This document shows positions 1 through 7,065 of a DNA stretch of 11,733 bases, piece by piece (position 1 is the first letter of the stretch; each line of letters begins with the position of its first letter). Source of the DNA: Planctomycetota bacterium (lineage in GTDB: Bacteria > Planctomycetota > Phycisphaerae > UBA1845); the NCBI GenBank assembly GCA_022567365.1, contig JADFHG010000050.1:1-11733 (forward strand), given 5' to 3'. The notes beneath the pieces were generated by a model, which made no database searches, was not told the DNA's origin, and saw nothing but the letters and a program-made list of their open reading frames with translations. Position numbers and translations under genes: made by a program.

Positions 1-408
1 TACTGTTCATCAGGGCCTCCTTGCCCGAGTACCAAGGGTTGTGGTTCAACTTCTCTTGATACCGGCAGGGCGGCTCCGTTTTGTTTAATGAAAACGTTCA
101 CGAACGACCCTAAAAAAGGGCAAAAGTCGAGCTAAGGGGCAAAGGGTACGTGCTTCCAAAGGGTGGCTGGATCTCGGCGACGACTCCACTCAAGGTATTC
201 GGACCGAGCCGCCGGACAAACGCGTGGTCATCGGCGTGGTGATACCGCAACCGCTCCTTCCGCCGACCGTACAAACAAGTGGTGTTCCGTCGCCACACCG
301 TGATGCGTATCCGCAACTGGACAGACCATGCGCTGCGGCGACAATAGCAAGACGTGAATCGCCGCAGTTTCCGGCGGTCAAAGCAAGGAAGGAATCTGTT
401 TCGACGCC
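1..408. other. Left-edge region, no assignable gene
   Basis: No recognisable gene lies here. The first ~130 bases are clearly more AT-rich than the rest of the window, which suggests different origin or age. Positions 1-135 are open on the + strand in frame 1 up to a TAA at 133-135. On the - strand two frames are open towards the left edge, one beginning with a possible GTG near 100 and running out of the window, so a truncated gene cannot be excluded. A short - strand frame at 110-316 reads through but has no recognised domain. A weak hairpin CCCT-AAAA-AGGG lies near 108-120. The stretch just before 409 should hold the promoter of the next gene, but no convincing -35/-10 pair stands out. Confidence 0.4.
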
Positions 409-1401
409 ATGATCAAGGTTATTCGACGTTTAGCGGCGCCTTGGCTGATCCTGGCATCCGTGCCAATCGCATTGGCCCAACCATCGGACGCGTTGCCTGG
501 TGTCCGGGCTCACTTGCGTCTGGAATCCCGCTATATCGTCCTCGGCAGCCCGATTTGGGCCTTCTTCTCCATTGAAAACGCCTCGGATGAAGCGATCACG
601 CTGACGGTCCCGCGCACGGAACTCGACCTTCCGGACGCCGAGATCGGTCTCCCGATGTGCCATGTGTTCAGCGGAACGGGGGGTACGGGCGTTGCCGTCG
701 TGAAGGAGAACGGGCGCAAATGGGAATCCCCGGTTGGATATCGCGCCCCCAAAGAGGCTCCGCCCCTGCTGATTGCACCGCGAAGCACCGTCGGCAGCCG
801 TCTCGATCTGCGAGCGCTGTTTCCCGCGCTGAAGTCCTCCGGCAAGTACACGGTCACATGGCGCCCATACGGCGGCGAGGTGACCAGTGAAACCGTCTCA
901 TTCGACGTCGCCCCGCTCAAACAGGCCGAGATACTCACCGACTTCGGGCGGATGACGGTGCGGTTCTTCCATCAGGATGCTCCGGAGCACGTCGCTAATT
1001 TTATCGAACTCGCGGAGGACGGATTCTATGACAACCTGACGATGCACCATGTTTCCGTTGGATACTTCATCATCGGGGGGTGCCCGCGCGGCGACGGCAC
1101 CGGCATCAGGCCCGACGGCAAGCTCATACCGCCCGAACCGAACCAACACGAGCACAAGAAGGGCACCGTTTCTATGGCCCTGCTCAACGATGACCCCGAT
1201 TCGGGGAGTTGCCAGTTCTTCATCAGCAACACACGCAAGAAGGACTGGGACGGACGATACACCATTTTCGGCGAGCTGGCCGACGACGAATCACTCGCCA
1301 CGCTGGACGCCCTCATGCGTCAAGGCGTGGATGCCGACGGCCGTCCGAACCAGACGATCTATCTGCGAAGCGTGCGCATCGTCAACGCGCCGGTGGGGTA
1401 G
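409..1401 (+). CDS. Secreted cyclophilin-type peptidyl-prolyl isomerase-like protein
   Basis: A 330-residue protein. Residues 1-23 form a signal peptide (basic MIKVIRR, hydrophobic core, ALA|Q cleavage motif), so it should be exported. Residues ~30-168 look beta-rich and Ig-like, without a family I can name. Residues ~172-328 are a cyclophilin domain: an opening strand (EILTDFGRMTVRFF), APEHVANFIELAEDGFYD, KKGTVSMA, SCQFFISN and DGRYTIFGEL match the cyclophilin core. Cyclophilins catalyse cis-trans isomerisation of X-Pro bonds. Here the usual FHR catalytic segment reads MHH (212-214), so the arginine equivalent to human CypA Arg55 is His, and the glutamine equivalent to Gln63 is Ile222; Gln269 and Phe271 of the binding pocket are kept. 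Activity may be reduced or lost. The start is chosen because it gives a full signal peptide; a GGAAGGAA tract lies upstream but rather far (~16 bases). The gene stands alone on its strand. Confidence 0.9.
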   Translation: MIKVIRRLAAPWLILASVPIALAQPSDALPGVRAHLRLESRYIVLGSPIWAFFSIENASDEAITLTVPRTELDLPDAEIGLPMCHVFSGTGGTGVAVVKENGRKWESPVGYRAPKEAPPLLIAPRSTVGSRLDLRALFPALKSSGKYTVTWRPYGGEVTSETVSFDVAPLKQAEILTDFGRMTVRFFHQDAPEHVANFIELAEDGFYDNLTMHHVSVGYFIIGGCPRGDGTGIRPDGKLIPPEPNQHEHKKGTVSMALLNDDPDSGSCQFFISNTRKKDWDGRYTIFGELADDESLATLDALMRQGVDADGRPNQTIYLRSVRIVNAPVG

Positions 1402-1483
1402 TCTTTCGTTCCTGCGCGCGTCTGAACTTTGCTCATCATGTGCGCGTTTGAGCGGCGGCCGCGCCATCGGACGGGAACCGCGC

Positions 1484-1566
1484 GGTAGCGTCCACCCTCC
1501 GTCGCGGGCATGGCCATGCGGAACGCTCGCAAACTTCCACGTCCGCTGCAGGGGGCGGCCACTTCG
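1484..1566. repeat. Decayed copy of the 83-bp inverted-repeat module
   Basis: The left part (1484-1513) matches 6845-6874 at about 23 of 30 positions, sharing GTAGCGTCC and the GCGG core. The right part (from ~1536, CCACGTCCGC then GGGGCGG) resembles the right arm at 6897-6926. Total span (~83 bases) equals that of the better-preserved copy at 6845-6927. The outer terminal repeats of that copy are absent here. Confidence 0.5.
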
Positions 1567-1670
1567 CGATAAACACGTACCGCTTTGGTACCCGGCGCCT
1601 CGCGTTCAGCACCCGACTGCCGAAACGTCAGACCGTGGCTCAGGCGGTCTCGTCTTGGCGGGATCGAGAG

Positions 1671-1698
1671 GCCTGCCGGCAAGCTGGCTTTGCCAGGC
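1671..1698. repeat. Dispersed hairpin repeat, copy 1
   Basis: The segment contains GGCAA-GCTGGCT-TTGCC, able to form a small hairpin. Its reverse complement recurs at 11190-11213 with one mismatch over 24 bases, so it is a dispersed repeat present in both orientations. Confidence 0.65.
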
Positions 1699-1707
1699 CC
1701 ACGAAGC

Positions 1708-1737
1708 CCTACGTCCGCCGCGGGGGGCGGACGCTAC
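1708..1737. repeat. Solitary arm of the inverted-repeat module
   Basis: A 30-base segment nearly identical to the right arm at 6897-6926. It contains GTCCGCC (1713-1719) and GGCGGAC (1726-1732), a 7-bp stem with a 6-base loop. Part of it is repeated immediately to the right: GGGGCGGACGCTRCGA occurs at 1724-1739 and 1741-1756. Confidence 0.65.
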
Positions 1738-1779
1738 GAGGGGGCGGACGCTGCGACACCGTCCGAAACGCTCTTGCCT

Positions 1780-2799
1780 CTATGGCGATTCGGCGCGCGT
1801 CGGGGTCAACCGACCGCGCGGCACCTCCAGATCGACCGATCGCTGGAGCGATCCGCCATCGGTGTCGGCGACGATCGCGGTGATGCGATATGTGCCCGGC
1901 CGGTCATAGACATGGACAGGCTCGGCTACCGGCGATTCGCCGCCATCGCCGAATGTCCAATGGAACCGGGCCGGCTCGACCGAACAACCGAGCTTGAACT
2001 GAAACTCGAGCGGCAGTGACGGGTCCGGTGCGAACGCTCGAATGAAGACCATCGGTTGCCTGCGTACCACGTCGCCGTAGAACGCCACGGCATCGCCGGC
2101 TGCGCGGTGCTTCCCGCCGGTGCCCTCGCGCACGTCGCACCCATGGTGCCGCAGCCAATCAACAGAGCTGCCCCCATGATCGCCACCGATTGAATCTGAA
2201 ACGCTCGAGGTCACATAGACGGGCTGGTAGGCGTCGATTCCGTCATCGGCGTCGGCCATGTATCCGCTCTTGAACTTCGGCTCGGCAAGGGAGATCGCGC
2301 GAAACAGCGTCGGGTTGCGCAGACCGACGTGAAGCGCCGTGCACGTCCCGCCGGAATACCCATGGATGAACACACGGTAACGCGAGACCGTGTGTCCGGC
2401 GCGCACGTTGTCGATCGTCGCGAGAATCCGCTCTTCGTCGCGGCGCAAGAGGGCAAGCTGTTTGTCGACGTCTCGTCGCATCCAGCGGGTCGGGCTGTCA
2501 AGCTTCGGCGCGACCACGAGCAATCCCCGGTCCTCGGCCAGTTCGGTCCATCGGCGAATTTGAGCCGCGGGTGAATCGGGAAAGGTCGAATGACAGACGA
2601 CGACAAGAGGCCAGGCCTTCGTGCGGTCGTAGCTCGACGGCCGGTAGAGGAGGTAGTCGCCGCCGAGCTTTGGCTCGACGTACGGATGGATCGGTTCGGG
2701 GACGTTGGGATCGATGAGCTGCGAACAGCCTGCGCACTGCGCGACGGCAGCGATGAGCACAGCGCCCCAGCGCCGGATGTGTCGTCTCTTTGGATTCAT
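1780..2799 (-). CDS. Lipoprotein alpha/beta hydrolase with C-terminal PKD domain
   Basis: A 339-residue protein. Residues 1-25 form a lipoprotein-type signal (basic start, hydrophobic stretch, then CAGC with Cys25 as probable lipidated residue; Cys at -3 is atypical). Residues ~45-245 are an alpha/beta hydrolase: strand PLVVVCHST (64-72), nucleophile elbow GYSGG with Ser149, probable acid Asp202 in SVSDS and probable base His231 in GGKHR. The ordering resembles esterase or depolymerase-like hydrolases (family-level inference); the substrate is unknown. Residues ~256-326 form a PKD domain with the typical core FHWTFGDGG (279-287) and YDRPGTYRITAIV (298-310). PKD domains are usually extracellular adhesion or spacer modules, so envelope attachment is likely. 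The ATG at 2799 is preferred over upstream in-frame starts because GGGAG lies 8 bases before it and it begins the signal peptide. The upstream in-frame extension to 3171 crosses repeat DNA and overlaps pheT. Confidence 0.88.
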   Translation of the reverse strand: MNPKRRHIRRWGAVLIAAVAQCAGCSQLIDPNVPEPIHPYVEPKLGGDYLLYRPSSYDRTKAWPLVVVCHSTFPDSPAAQIRRWTELAEDRGLLVVAPKLDSPTRWMRRDVDKQLALLRRDEERILATIDNVRAGHTVSRYRVFIHGYSGGTCTALHVGLRNPTLFRAISLAEPKFKSGYMADADDGIDAYQPVYVTSSVSDSIGGDHGGSSVDWLRHHGCDVREGTGGKHRAAGDAVAFYGDVVRRQPMVFIRAFAPDPSLPLEFQFKLGCSVEPARFHWTFGDGGESPVAEPVHVYDRPGTYRITAIVADTDGGSLQRSVDLEVPRGRLTPTRAESP

Positions 2800-2951
2800 A
2801 GCACAAGCTCCCGTCGCACCGCGCAGCCCCGGCGCCGCCGCGCTCTTGACCGCTTTTGATGACGGACGTGGCCTCAGCGGCCAGCTCGATCGGCAACCAG
2901 CGCCCTTGGCGATGCATGCGGGTGCAGTGATTCGGAATTGGGGAGGCGTAT

Positions 2952-3035
2952 CCTGTTCCGAACCGCGCCCGTCAGGAAGCGGCCTGACGAATGCATGCAC
3001 CACCCCACCCTCGCGGTCGGGGTTCGGATAACAGG
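2952..3035. repeat. Inverted pair of dispersed repeats between pheT and hydrolase
   Basis: The left arm, beginning CCTGTTCCGAACCGCG at 2952, and the right arm (3009-3035), whose complement begins CCTGTTATCCGAACC, form an imperfect inverted repeat. Both arms belong to the same family as the 36-bp tandem repeat at 10381-10488. Within the left copy a perfect 7-bp stem CGTCAGG (2970-2976) / CCTGACG (2983-2989) closes a 6-base loop. The 271-base gap 2800-3070 holds no gene. It should also contain the hydrolase gene's promoter, which I cannot identify. Confidence 0.65.
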
Positions 3036-3038
3036 TCA

Positions 3039-3053
3039 ACTGTTGAAAACAGT
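3039..3053 (-). terminator. Hairpin downstream of pheT, possible terminator
   Basis: A perfect 6-bp stem ACTGTT/AACAGT with a 3-base loop lies 17 bases past the pheT stop on the - strand. There is no T tract after it, so intrinsic termination is uncertain. The larger inverted repeat at 2952-3035 lies just beyond. Confidence 0.3.
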
Positions 3054-3070
3054 ACACAAGTGCCTTCCAT

Positions 3071-5473
3071 TCATCCCCGGATCTCGAAGCCGCACCCGCG
3101 CACGTACTCGATGAACGCGCTCTTGAACGAGTTTGCCTCGGCGTCCACCAGCGTTCGGTCCGTGGCGCCAATCACAATACGAAACGTCAAACTGCGTTGG
3201 TCGTCCCCAAGAGCGCCGCCTTCATAGGCACCTATGAAGCTGATTCGCATGAGGAGATCGTGTGGGAACGTTTCCAGCTTCGACACCACGTCCGCGTACG
3301 GCGTTGCCTTCGCGACCACCAACGAGAAGTCCAGGTCCACCAGCGGATAAGCGGGAATCTCGCCTAGGGATTCCGCCAGGTGCTGAACCGCGCTCAAATC
3401 GTTGAGCCGAATCTCCGCCCACACCGCCGACCACGCCGCAAGGTGTTCGTCCATTGCCCGACGCGCGGCCGGGTTGATTTCGCTGATCCGCCCGACGCCG
3501 CGACCGTCAATCTCGATGCCCGCGGTGCGGATCGGGTGCTCCCATGGACGGCCCGCGTCCGCGACGGTTTTTGTAAAGCGAACGGGCAGTGCGAACCGCT
3601 GCCAACACCACCCCTCGATCGCGGACTTGAGCCCGCTCAGCAGGTCGTCTTCCTTGCGCTTCTGGCGACACGCGTGGATCAACCCCACGTGGCGAAATTC
3701 GCCGTCTCCACCGGGATGATGATCGAAGACGCTGCCGAGTTCGATGATCGAGCACCTCGTGAACTGAAATCGGTTCTTGACGAGCGCGGCCAAAAGTCCC
3801 GGCATGAGCGTCTGACGCATTCGTTCAAGCCCTTCCGCCGCCGGGTTCCTGAGCTGAATGCACGCCCCGGGCGCGAATCCGAGTTGATCCAGCCACGCGG
3901 TGTCATACCACAGATAGCCGTGGATCTCGTTGAAGCGTTGCACCGAAGTAAAGTACTCGATGGTTCGCTGCTCCAACTCGTGTTGGGCGTTCAGCTCGAG
4001 TTTGCGTACGGTCGCCCGAGGCATCACCGGTTCGACGGAATCGTATCCGATGCAGCGGGCGATCTCCTCGATGACGTCGGCCTCGATGCGCACGTCGCCC
4101 GCCGCCCTGTGCGTCGGCACGCGGACGTGCAGTCCGGTGTCATCGCCGGTCACTTCGAAACCCAACGGCGCGAGGATTCGAGTCATCTCTCCTTTGGGCA
4201 CATCGCGACCGATCGTCCGTGCCACGTGCTTCGGCGAAACATCGACCGAGACGGGCGCCGCTGGTATCGGATAACAATCCGACAAGCGACTCACGAGCTT
4301 CATATTCGGATACGCCGGCCGGGCCAGATGGATGAACCGCTGTATCGCAACCACCGTATTCACGGGATCGAGCGATTTCTCGAAGCGTGCGCTCGCGTCC
4401 GTACGCAGCGACAGCGCCGCGGCCGCCCGACGAATCGTCGGTGCGTTGAAGTTTGCGGACTCGAGCAACAACGACGCCGTCGTCTCGGAAACCTCCGTTT
4501 CCAGACCGCCTATGATACCCGCCACTGCGATCGATCGACCGTCGCACTTGATCATCAAGGTGCGCTCGGTGAGGTTTCGATCCACACCGTCCAGCGTGCG
4601 AAATACCTCGCCGGACTCCGCCCAGTCGACTTCGATCCGATCGACCTTGCCGTAGTTGAACGCGTGCATGGGTTGGCCTAGATCGGCCATGATGTAGTTC
4701 GTCAGATCGACCAGCGCGCTGATCGGGCGCATACCGACGTGCCCCAACCGCAATTGAATCCAAAGCGGCGCCGGCTGCGTAGGCACACCGGTCAGTGCGA
4801 TGCAGCTATATCGCGGACCGGCGTCGGAGTCGGCGATGCTGATCGGAATCTCCGGCAAATCGCTTGACGCAAGCTCGCCCGCGTCAGCGACCGGCAGGCG
4901 AGCCAGCGGCAGATCGTAAATGGCCGCGATTTCCCGGGCCACGCCGAAATGGCCCCAGAGGTCGGGACGGTGGGTGATCGACTTATTGTCGATCTCGAGG
5001 AGCCAATCATCGAAAAGCGACGGTTCGAGTTCGGTGCCCGGTTCGACCGACTCGTCGAGAAAAATCGCCTCCTGCGCGGCCATTACCACACCCAGCGCGT
5101 CGCCCGGAAGGATCATTCCGTCGGATCGCTTGCCGGCCACCGTAGCGTGACCGATTTCGCCGATCGCCCCGACCGACGCGCCCGGCGGCGCGTACACGAC
5201 TCCGCAGCCGACGTGCACCGCCGGCGCGGCCGTCACACTCTCGACGGTCCTGCCGCCCCCCACGTCGAGCACCACGTGGCGAAGGTTTTGTGTGCCGGAC
5301 AGCTCCGTCGCGTCGACGATTCGCGCCGCGATCAGACCCCGCGCGTCGATCGTAATTGCCCTGACCGACTCGACCTCGGCCGTCGTCACCGTGAAACGCT
5401 CGGCCAGCGCCTTGACGTCCAGGTCGTTCGGCAGATCGACGTAGTCTCGAATCCAGTTCAGTGAGATCAGCAT
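3071..5473 (-). CDS. pheT: Phenylalanine--tRNA ligase beta subunit
   Basis: An 800-residue protein, the usual length for bacterial PheT. With PheS it forms the alpha2-beta2 enzyme that charges tRNA-Phe in the cytoplasm. Domains in order: the N-terminus MLISLNWIRDYVDLP; an EMAP-type tRNA-binding OB fold at ~36-145 (DVGGG, AGKRSDGMI); B3/B4 at ~215-385, with PISALVDLTNYIM and GQPMHAFNYGKVD, the region that holds editing activity in the family; B5 at ~410-480; a catalytic-like core at ~490-690 (NPAAEGLERMRQTLMPGLL); and an anticodon-binding FDX-ACB domain at ~708-800. The ATG at 5473 is chosen over an in-frame TTG at 5488 because it gives the family's N-terminus exactly; no strong Shine-Dalgarno precedes either. 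It lies 43 bases after pheS on the same strand, so the two are very probably one transcript. Confidence 0.97.
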   Translation of the reverse strand: MLISLNWIRDYVDLPNDLDVKALAERFTVTTAEVESVRAITIDARGLIAARIVDATELSGTQNLRHVVLDVGGGRTVESVTAAPAVHVGCGVVYAPPGASVGAIGEIGHATVAGKRSDGMILPGDALGVVMAAQEAIFLDESVEPGTELEPSLFDDWLLEIDNKSITHRPDLWGHFGVAREIAAIYDLPLARLPVADAGELASSDLPEIPISIADSDAGPRYSCIALTGVPTQPAPLWIQLRLGHVGMRPISALVDLTNYIMADLGQPMHAFNYGKVDRIEVDWAESGEVFRTLDGVDRNLTERTLMIKCDGRSIAVAGIIGGLETEVSETTASLLLESANFNAPTIRRAAAALSLRTDASARFEKSLDPVNTVVAIQRFIHLARPAYPNMKLVSRLSDCYPIPAAPVSVDVSPKHVARTIGRDVPKGEMTRILAPLGFEVTGDDTGLHVRVPTHRAAGDVRIEADVIEEIARCIGYDSVEPVMPRATVRKLELNAQHELEQRTIEYFTSVQRFNEIHGYLWYDTAWLDQLGFAPGACIQLRNPAAEGLERMRQTLMPGLLAALVKNRFQFTRCSIIELGSVFDHHPGGDGEFRHVGLIHACRQKRKEDDLLSGLKSAIEGWCWQRFALPVRFTKTVADAGRPWEHPIRTAGIEIDGRGVGRISEINPAARRAMDEHLAAWSAVWAEIRLNDLSAVQHLAESLGEIPAYPLVDLDFSLVVAKATPYADVVSKLETFPHDLLMRISFIGAYEGGALGDDQRSLTFRIVIGATDRTLVDAEANSFKSAFIEYVRGCGFEIRG

Positions 5474-5516
5474 GGATGAATCGTTCAAGCGGGACGCGGC
5501 GGTCCCGATGCCGTTA

Positions 5517-6590
5517 CTATCGATACGACGCGATCAGCGGCTGCCCGAAGCGCCGCGTCGCGACGAGCGGCCTGAGATCGCCGGCGTTTAGCACGCGAAT
5601 GTCGCGAATACCGTACTTCATCATCGCCAGCCGGGTCAGTCCCAACCCGAAGGCAAAACCGGTGTATTCGTCGGGATCAATGCCGCCCGCGATGAGCACC
5701 TTTGGATGCACCATGCCGCACGGCAAGACCTCGATCCATCCGCTCTTCTTGCACGTCGCGCAGCCGGCGCCGTCGCAGATCTGGCAGTTCATGTCGATCT
5801 CGATGCCCGGCTCGACGAACGGAAAGAAACCCGGCCTGATGCGGAGCTTCACTTCGCGGTGCATGACCTCGCCGAGGAGCGTCTTGGCCATTGCCACGAG
5901 ATTGGGGATCGAAATGTCGCGGTCGACCATCAGGCCCTCGACCTGATGAAACGTGTTCTCGTGCGACGCGTCGAGCGTCTCATAGCGAAAGCACCGACCA
6001 GGGACGATCACGCGGAGCGGGGCTCCGAACTTCTCCATCGCCCGTATCTGTACCGGCGACGTTTGGGTACGCAGAAGCATGCCGTTCGTCAGCCAGAACG
6101 TGTCCTGCATGTCGCGCGCCGGGTGCGAGGCGGGGACGTTGAGCGCCTCGAAGTTGTAGTGCTCCGTCTCCATTTCCGGGCCGCATTCGACCGAGAACCC
6201 GAGCCGCTCGAAGATGCGCTCGACCTCCCACTGCACGGCCGTCACCGGATGGACGCTTCCCATCGGCTCGCAGGCACCGGGCAGCGTCGGATCGAAATCC
6301 GTCGCGCTCGCCGACTCAGCCGCGTCACGAATCTTCTCCAGCTCCGCCTGCCGACCGGCAATTGCCGCTTTAACGCGACCCTTCGCCGCGTTGATCAGCT
6401 TGCCGACCTCACCGCGCTGTTGCGATGGATATTCGCGAATCCGGGCAATCAGCGACCCGAGCGTTCCGTCCTTGCCCAGGAAGCCCGTTTCGAGTCGGCG
6501 GCACGCGTCAACGTCCGCAGCGTCGCTCAGCGCCGCCGCCACGCCCGCCTCAATCTCACCGATCGTCTGGGTCAGTTGCTCAATGTCCAT
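5517..6590 (-). CDS. pheS: Phenylalanine--tRNA ligase alpha subunit
   Basis: A 357-residue class II aminoacyl-tRNA synthetase subunit that forms the catalytic site for phenylalanine and ATP. Residues 1-~95 are the N-terminal coiled coil that contacts tRNA. The catalytic domain follows: motif 1 around 115-140, RTQTSPVQ (174-181), motif 2 starting GRCFRYETLDASHENTFHQ (198-216), PGFFPFVEPG (253-262) and motif 3 GFAFGLGLTRLAMMKYG (311-327). A four-cysteine insert (Cys269, 272, 277, 280) precedes GMVHP, as in many bacterial PheS; it could bind a metal but this is not shown. The C-terminus runs ~10 residues beyond the usual DLR ending. The ATG at 6590 has an AAGGTGA Shine-Dalgarno with ideal spacing. 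It is the first gene of the pheS-pheT unit. Confidence 0.97.
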   Translation of the reverse strand: MDIEQLTQTIGEIEAGVAAALSDAADVDACRRLETGFLGKDGTLGSLIARIREYPSQQRGEVGKLINAAKGRVKAAIAGRQAELEKIRDAAESASATDFDPTLPGACEPMGSVHPVTAVQWEVERIFERLGFSVECGPEMETEHYNFEALNVPASHPARDMQDTFWLTNGMLLRTQTSPVQIRAMEKFGAPLRVIVPGRCFRYETLDASHENTFHQVEGLMVDRDISIPNLVAMAKTLLGEVMHREVKLRIRPGFFPFVEPGIEIDMNCQICDGAGCATCKKSGWIEVLPCGMVHPKVLIAGGIDPDEYTGFAFGLGLTRLAMMKYGIRDIRVLNAGDLRPLVATRRFGQPLIASYR

Positions 6591-6600
6591 CGTTCACCTT
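6591..6600 (-). promoter_or_regulatory. Strong ribosome binding site of pheS
   Basis: On the - strand AAGGTGA ends three bases before the pheS ATG. It fixes the start codon. The neighbouring pheT has no comparable site, so pheT may depend on translation of pheS. Confidence 0.75.
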
Positions 6601-6650
6601 ACGCAAACGGATGCAAACGGACGGAAACGCCCGTCCGCAAACGCGGCAGC
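6601..6650 (-). other. pheS leader with CGTTTGC repeats and a hairpin
   Basis: On the - strand, CGTTTGC occurs three times, plus a CGTTTCC variant, in the 50 bases before the ribosome binding site. A perfect 7-bp stem CGGACGG (6618-6624) / CCGTCCG (6631-6637) closes a 6-base loop in the middle. A second hairpin GCGTTC-AAAC-GAACGC lies further upstream at 6683-6698. These could sit in the 5' untranslated leader. No T-box, no U-run attenuator and no phenylalanine leader peptide with a start codon is visible. Confidence 0.35.
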
Positions 6651-6821
6651 TTAGATAGACGGACCGACGTTCGCAAGCGTCAGCGTTCAAACGAACGCGC
6701 CATGGCCGTCGCAGTTCCGACGGTTGAGGGCGAACATGCCGGGGAAGCGGTGAGACTGGACGCCCGAGCCGCAATGGGGAAGGCGAGCGCGATGGGAACG
6801 GCGAGTCCCGATGGTGAGGGC

Positions 6822-6963
6822 TATCAGCCTGTTGAAGAAGTCCGCGTAGCGTCCGCCCCCTGTGGCGGACGTGGTTTTCGAATCTGCTATCGCCGTCCTA
6901 CGTCCGCCACGGGAGGCGGACGCTACTAACTCGGGTGGACAACACTTTTTCAACAGGCTGCTA
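6822..6963. mobile_element. MITE-like non-autonomous element with TA duplication
   Basis: The element proper is ~138 bases (6824-6961). Its ends carry 17-bp inverted repeats, CAGCCTGTTGAARAAGT, with one mismatch between the two ends. TA is present on both sides (6822-6823, 6962-6963), and the reconstructed empty site reads CTAG. A TA duplication within CTAG is known for IS630-family transposition and some IS5-family groups, so mobilisation by a transposase of that sort elsewhere in the genome is likely. No transposase is encoded. The interior is a second, nested inverted repeat with arms 6846-6874 and 6897-6926. It lies between the sigma factor gene's 3' end and the pheS promoter region. Confidence 0.78.
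6845..6927. repeat. 83-bp inverted-repeat module inside the MITE-like element
   Basis: Left arm 6846-6874 and right arm 6897-6926 are near-perfect reverse complements (two mismatches in the arm loops and a small difference at the inner end). Each arm is itself a hairpin, GTCCGCC/GGCGGAC, at 6851-6870 and 6902-6921. The strand can thus fold either as two small hairpins or as one long stem. Relatives occur at 1484-1566 and 1708-1737 without the outer ends. Confidence 0.75.
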
Positions 6964-7065
6964 GGGTCGATGGGAACGGCGAGCCTCGCCCCTTCGATTG
7001 AACGCGCGCGTGCCGGGTTGACTATGCAGCGGCACGCGGAAGCGCCATCGTTTTTCGACGGGTTG

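Larger units (their letters stand above)
1402..1779. other. Intergenic gap with decayed repeats
   Basis: This gap lies between the convergent 3' ends of the cyclophilin-like gene and the lipoprotein hydrolase gene. I see no coding sequence with a plausible product. It holds a decayed copy of the inverted-repeat module (1484-1566), a hairpin repeat (1671-1698), a single arm of the module (1708-1737) and a 16-base segment repeated at 1724-1739 and 1741-1756. No hairpin followed by a T tract is evident, so neither gene has a clear intrinsic terminator here. Confidence 0.6.
6772..6986. repeat. 18-19-bp tandem repeat split by an inserted element
   Basis: Units begin at 6772 (18 bases), 6790 (19), 6809 (interrupted) and 6968. 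The 16-base core CGATGGGAACGGCGAG is identical at 6790-6805 and 6968-6983. The third unit is split by the element at 6824-6961; joining 6809-6823 to 6964-6967 gives exactly 19 bases, keeping the period. Confidence 0.7.

Noticed and set aside
2800..3171. N-terminal extension of the lipoprotein hydrolase to position 3171
   Set aside because: The extension would overlap the pheT 3' end and run through dispersed repeat DNA; the internal ATG at 2799 has a Shine-Dalgarno and starts a proper signal peptide.
3380..4681. Long + strand frame of 433 residues opposite pheT, and a similar one opposite pheS
   Set aside because: Both are antisense shadows of well-identified genes; long opposite frames are common in GC-rich DNA.
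6603..6656. A short - strand frame before pheS that contains three phenylalanine codons and ends at the TGA within the ribosome binding site, like an attenuator leader peptide
   Set aside because: The frame opens after a TAA and has no ATG, GTG or TTG start, and there is no terminator hairpin with a T tract. The Phe codons come from the CGTTTGC repeats.
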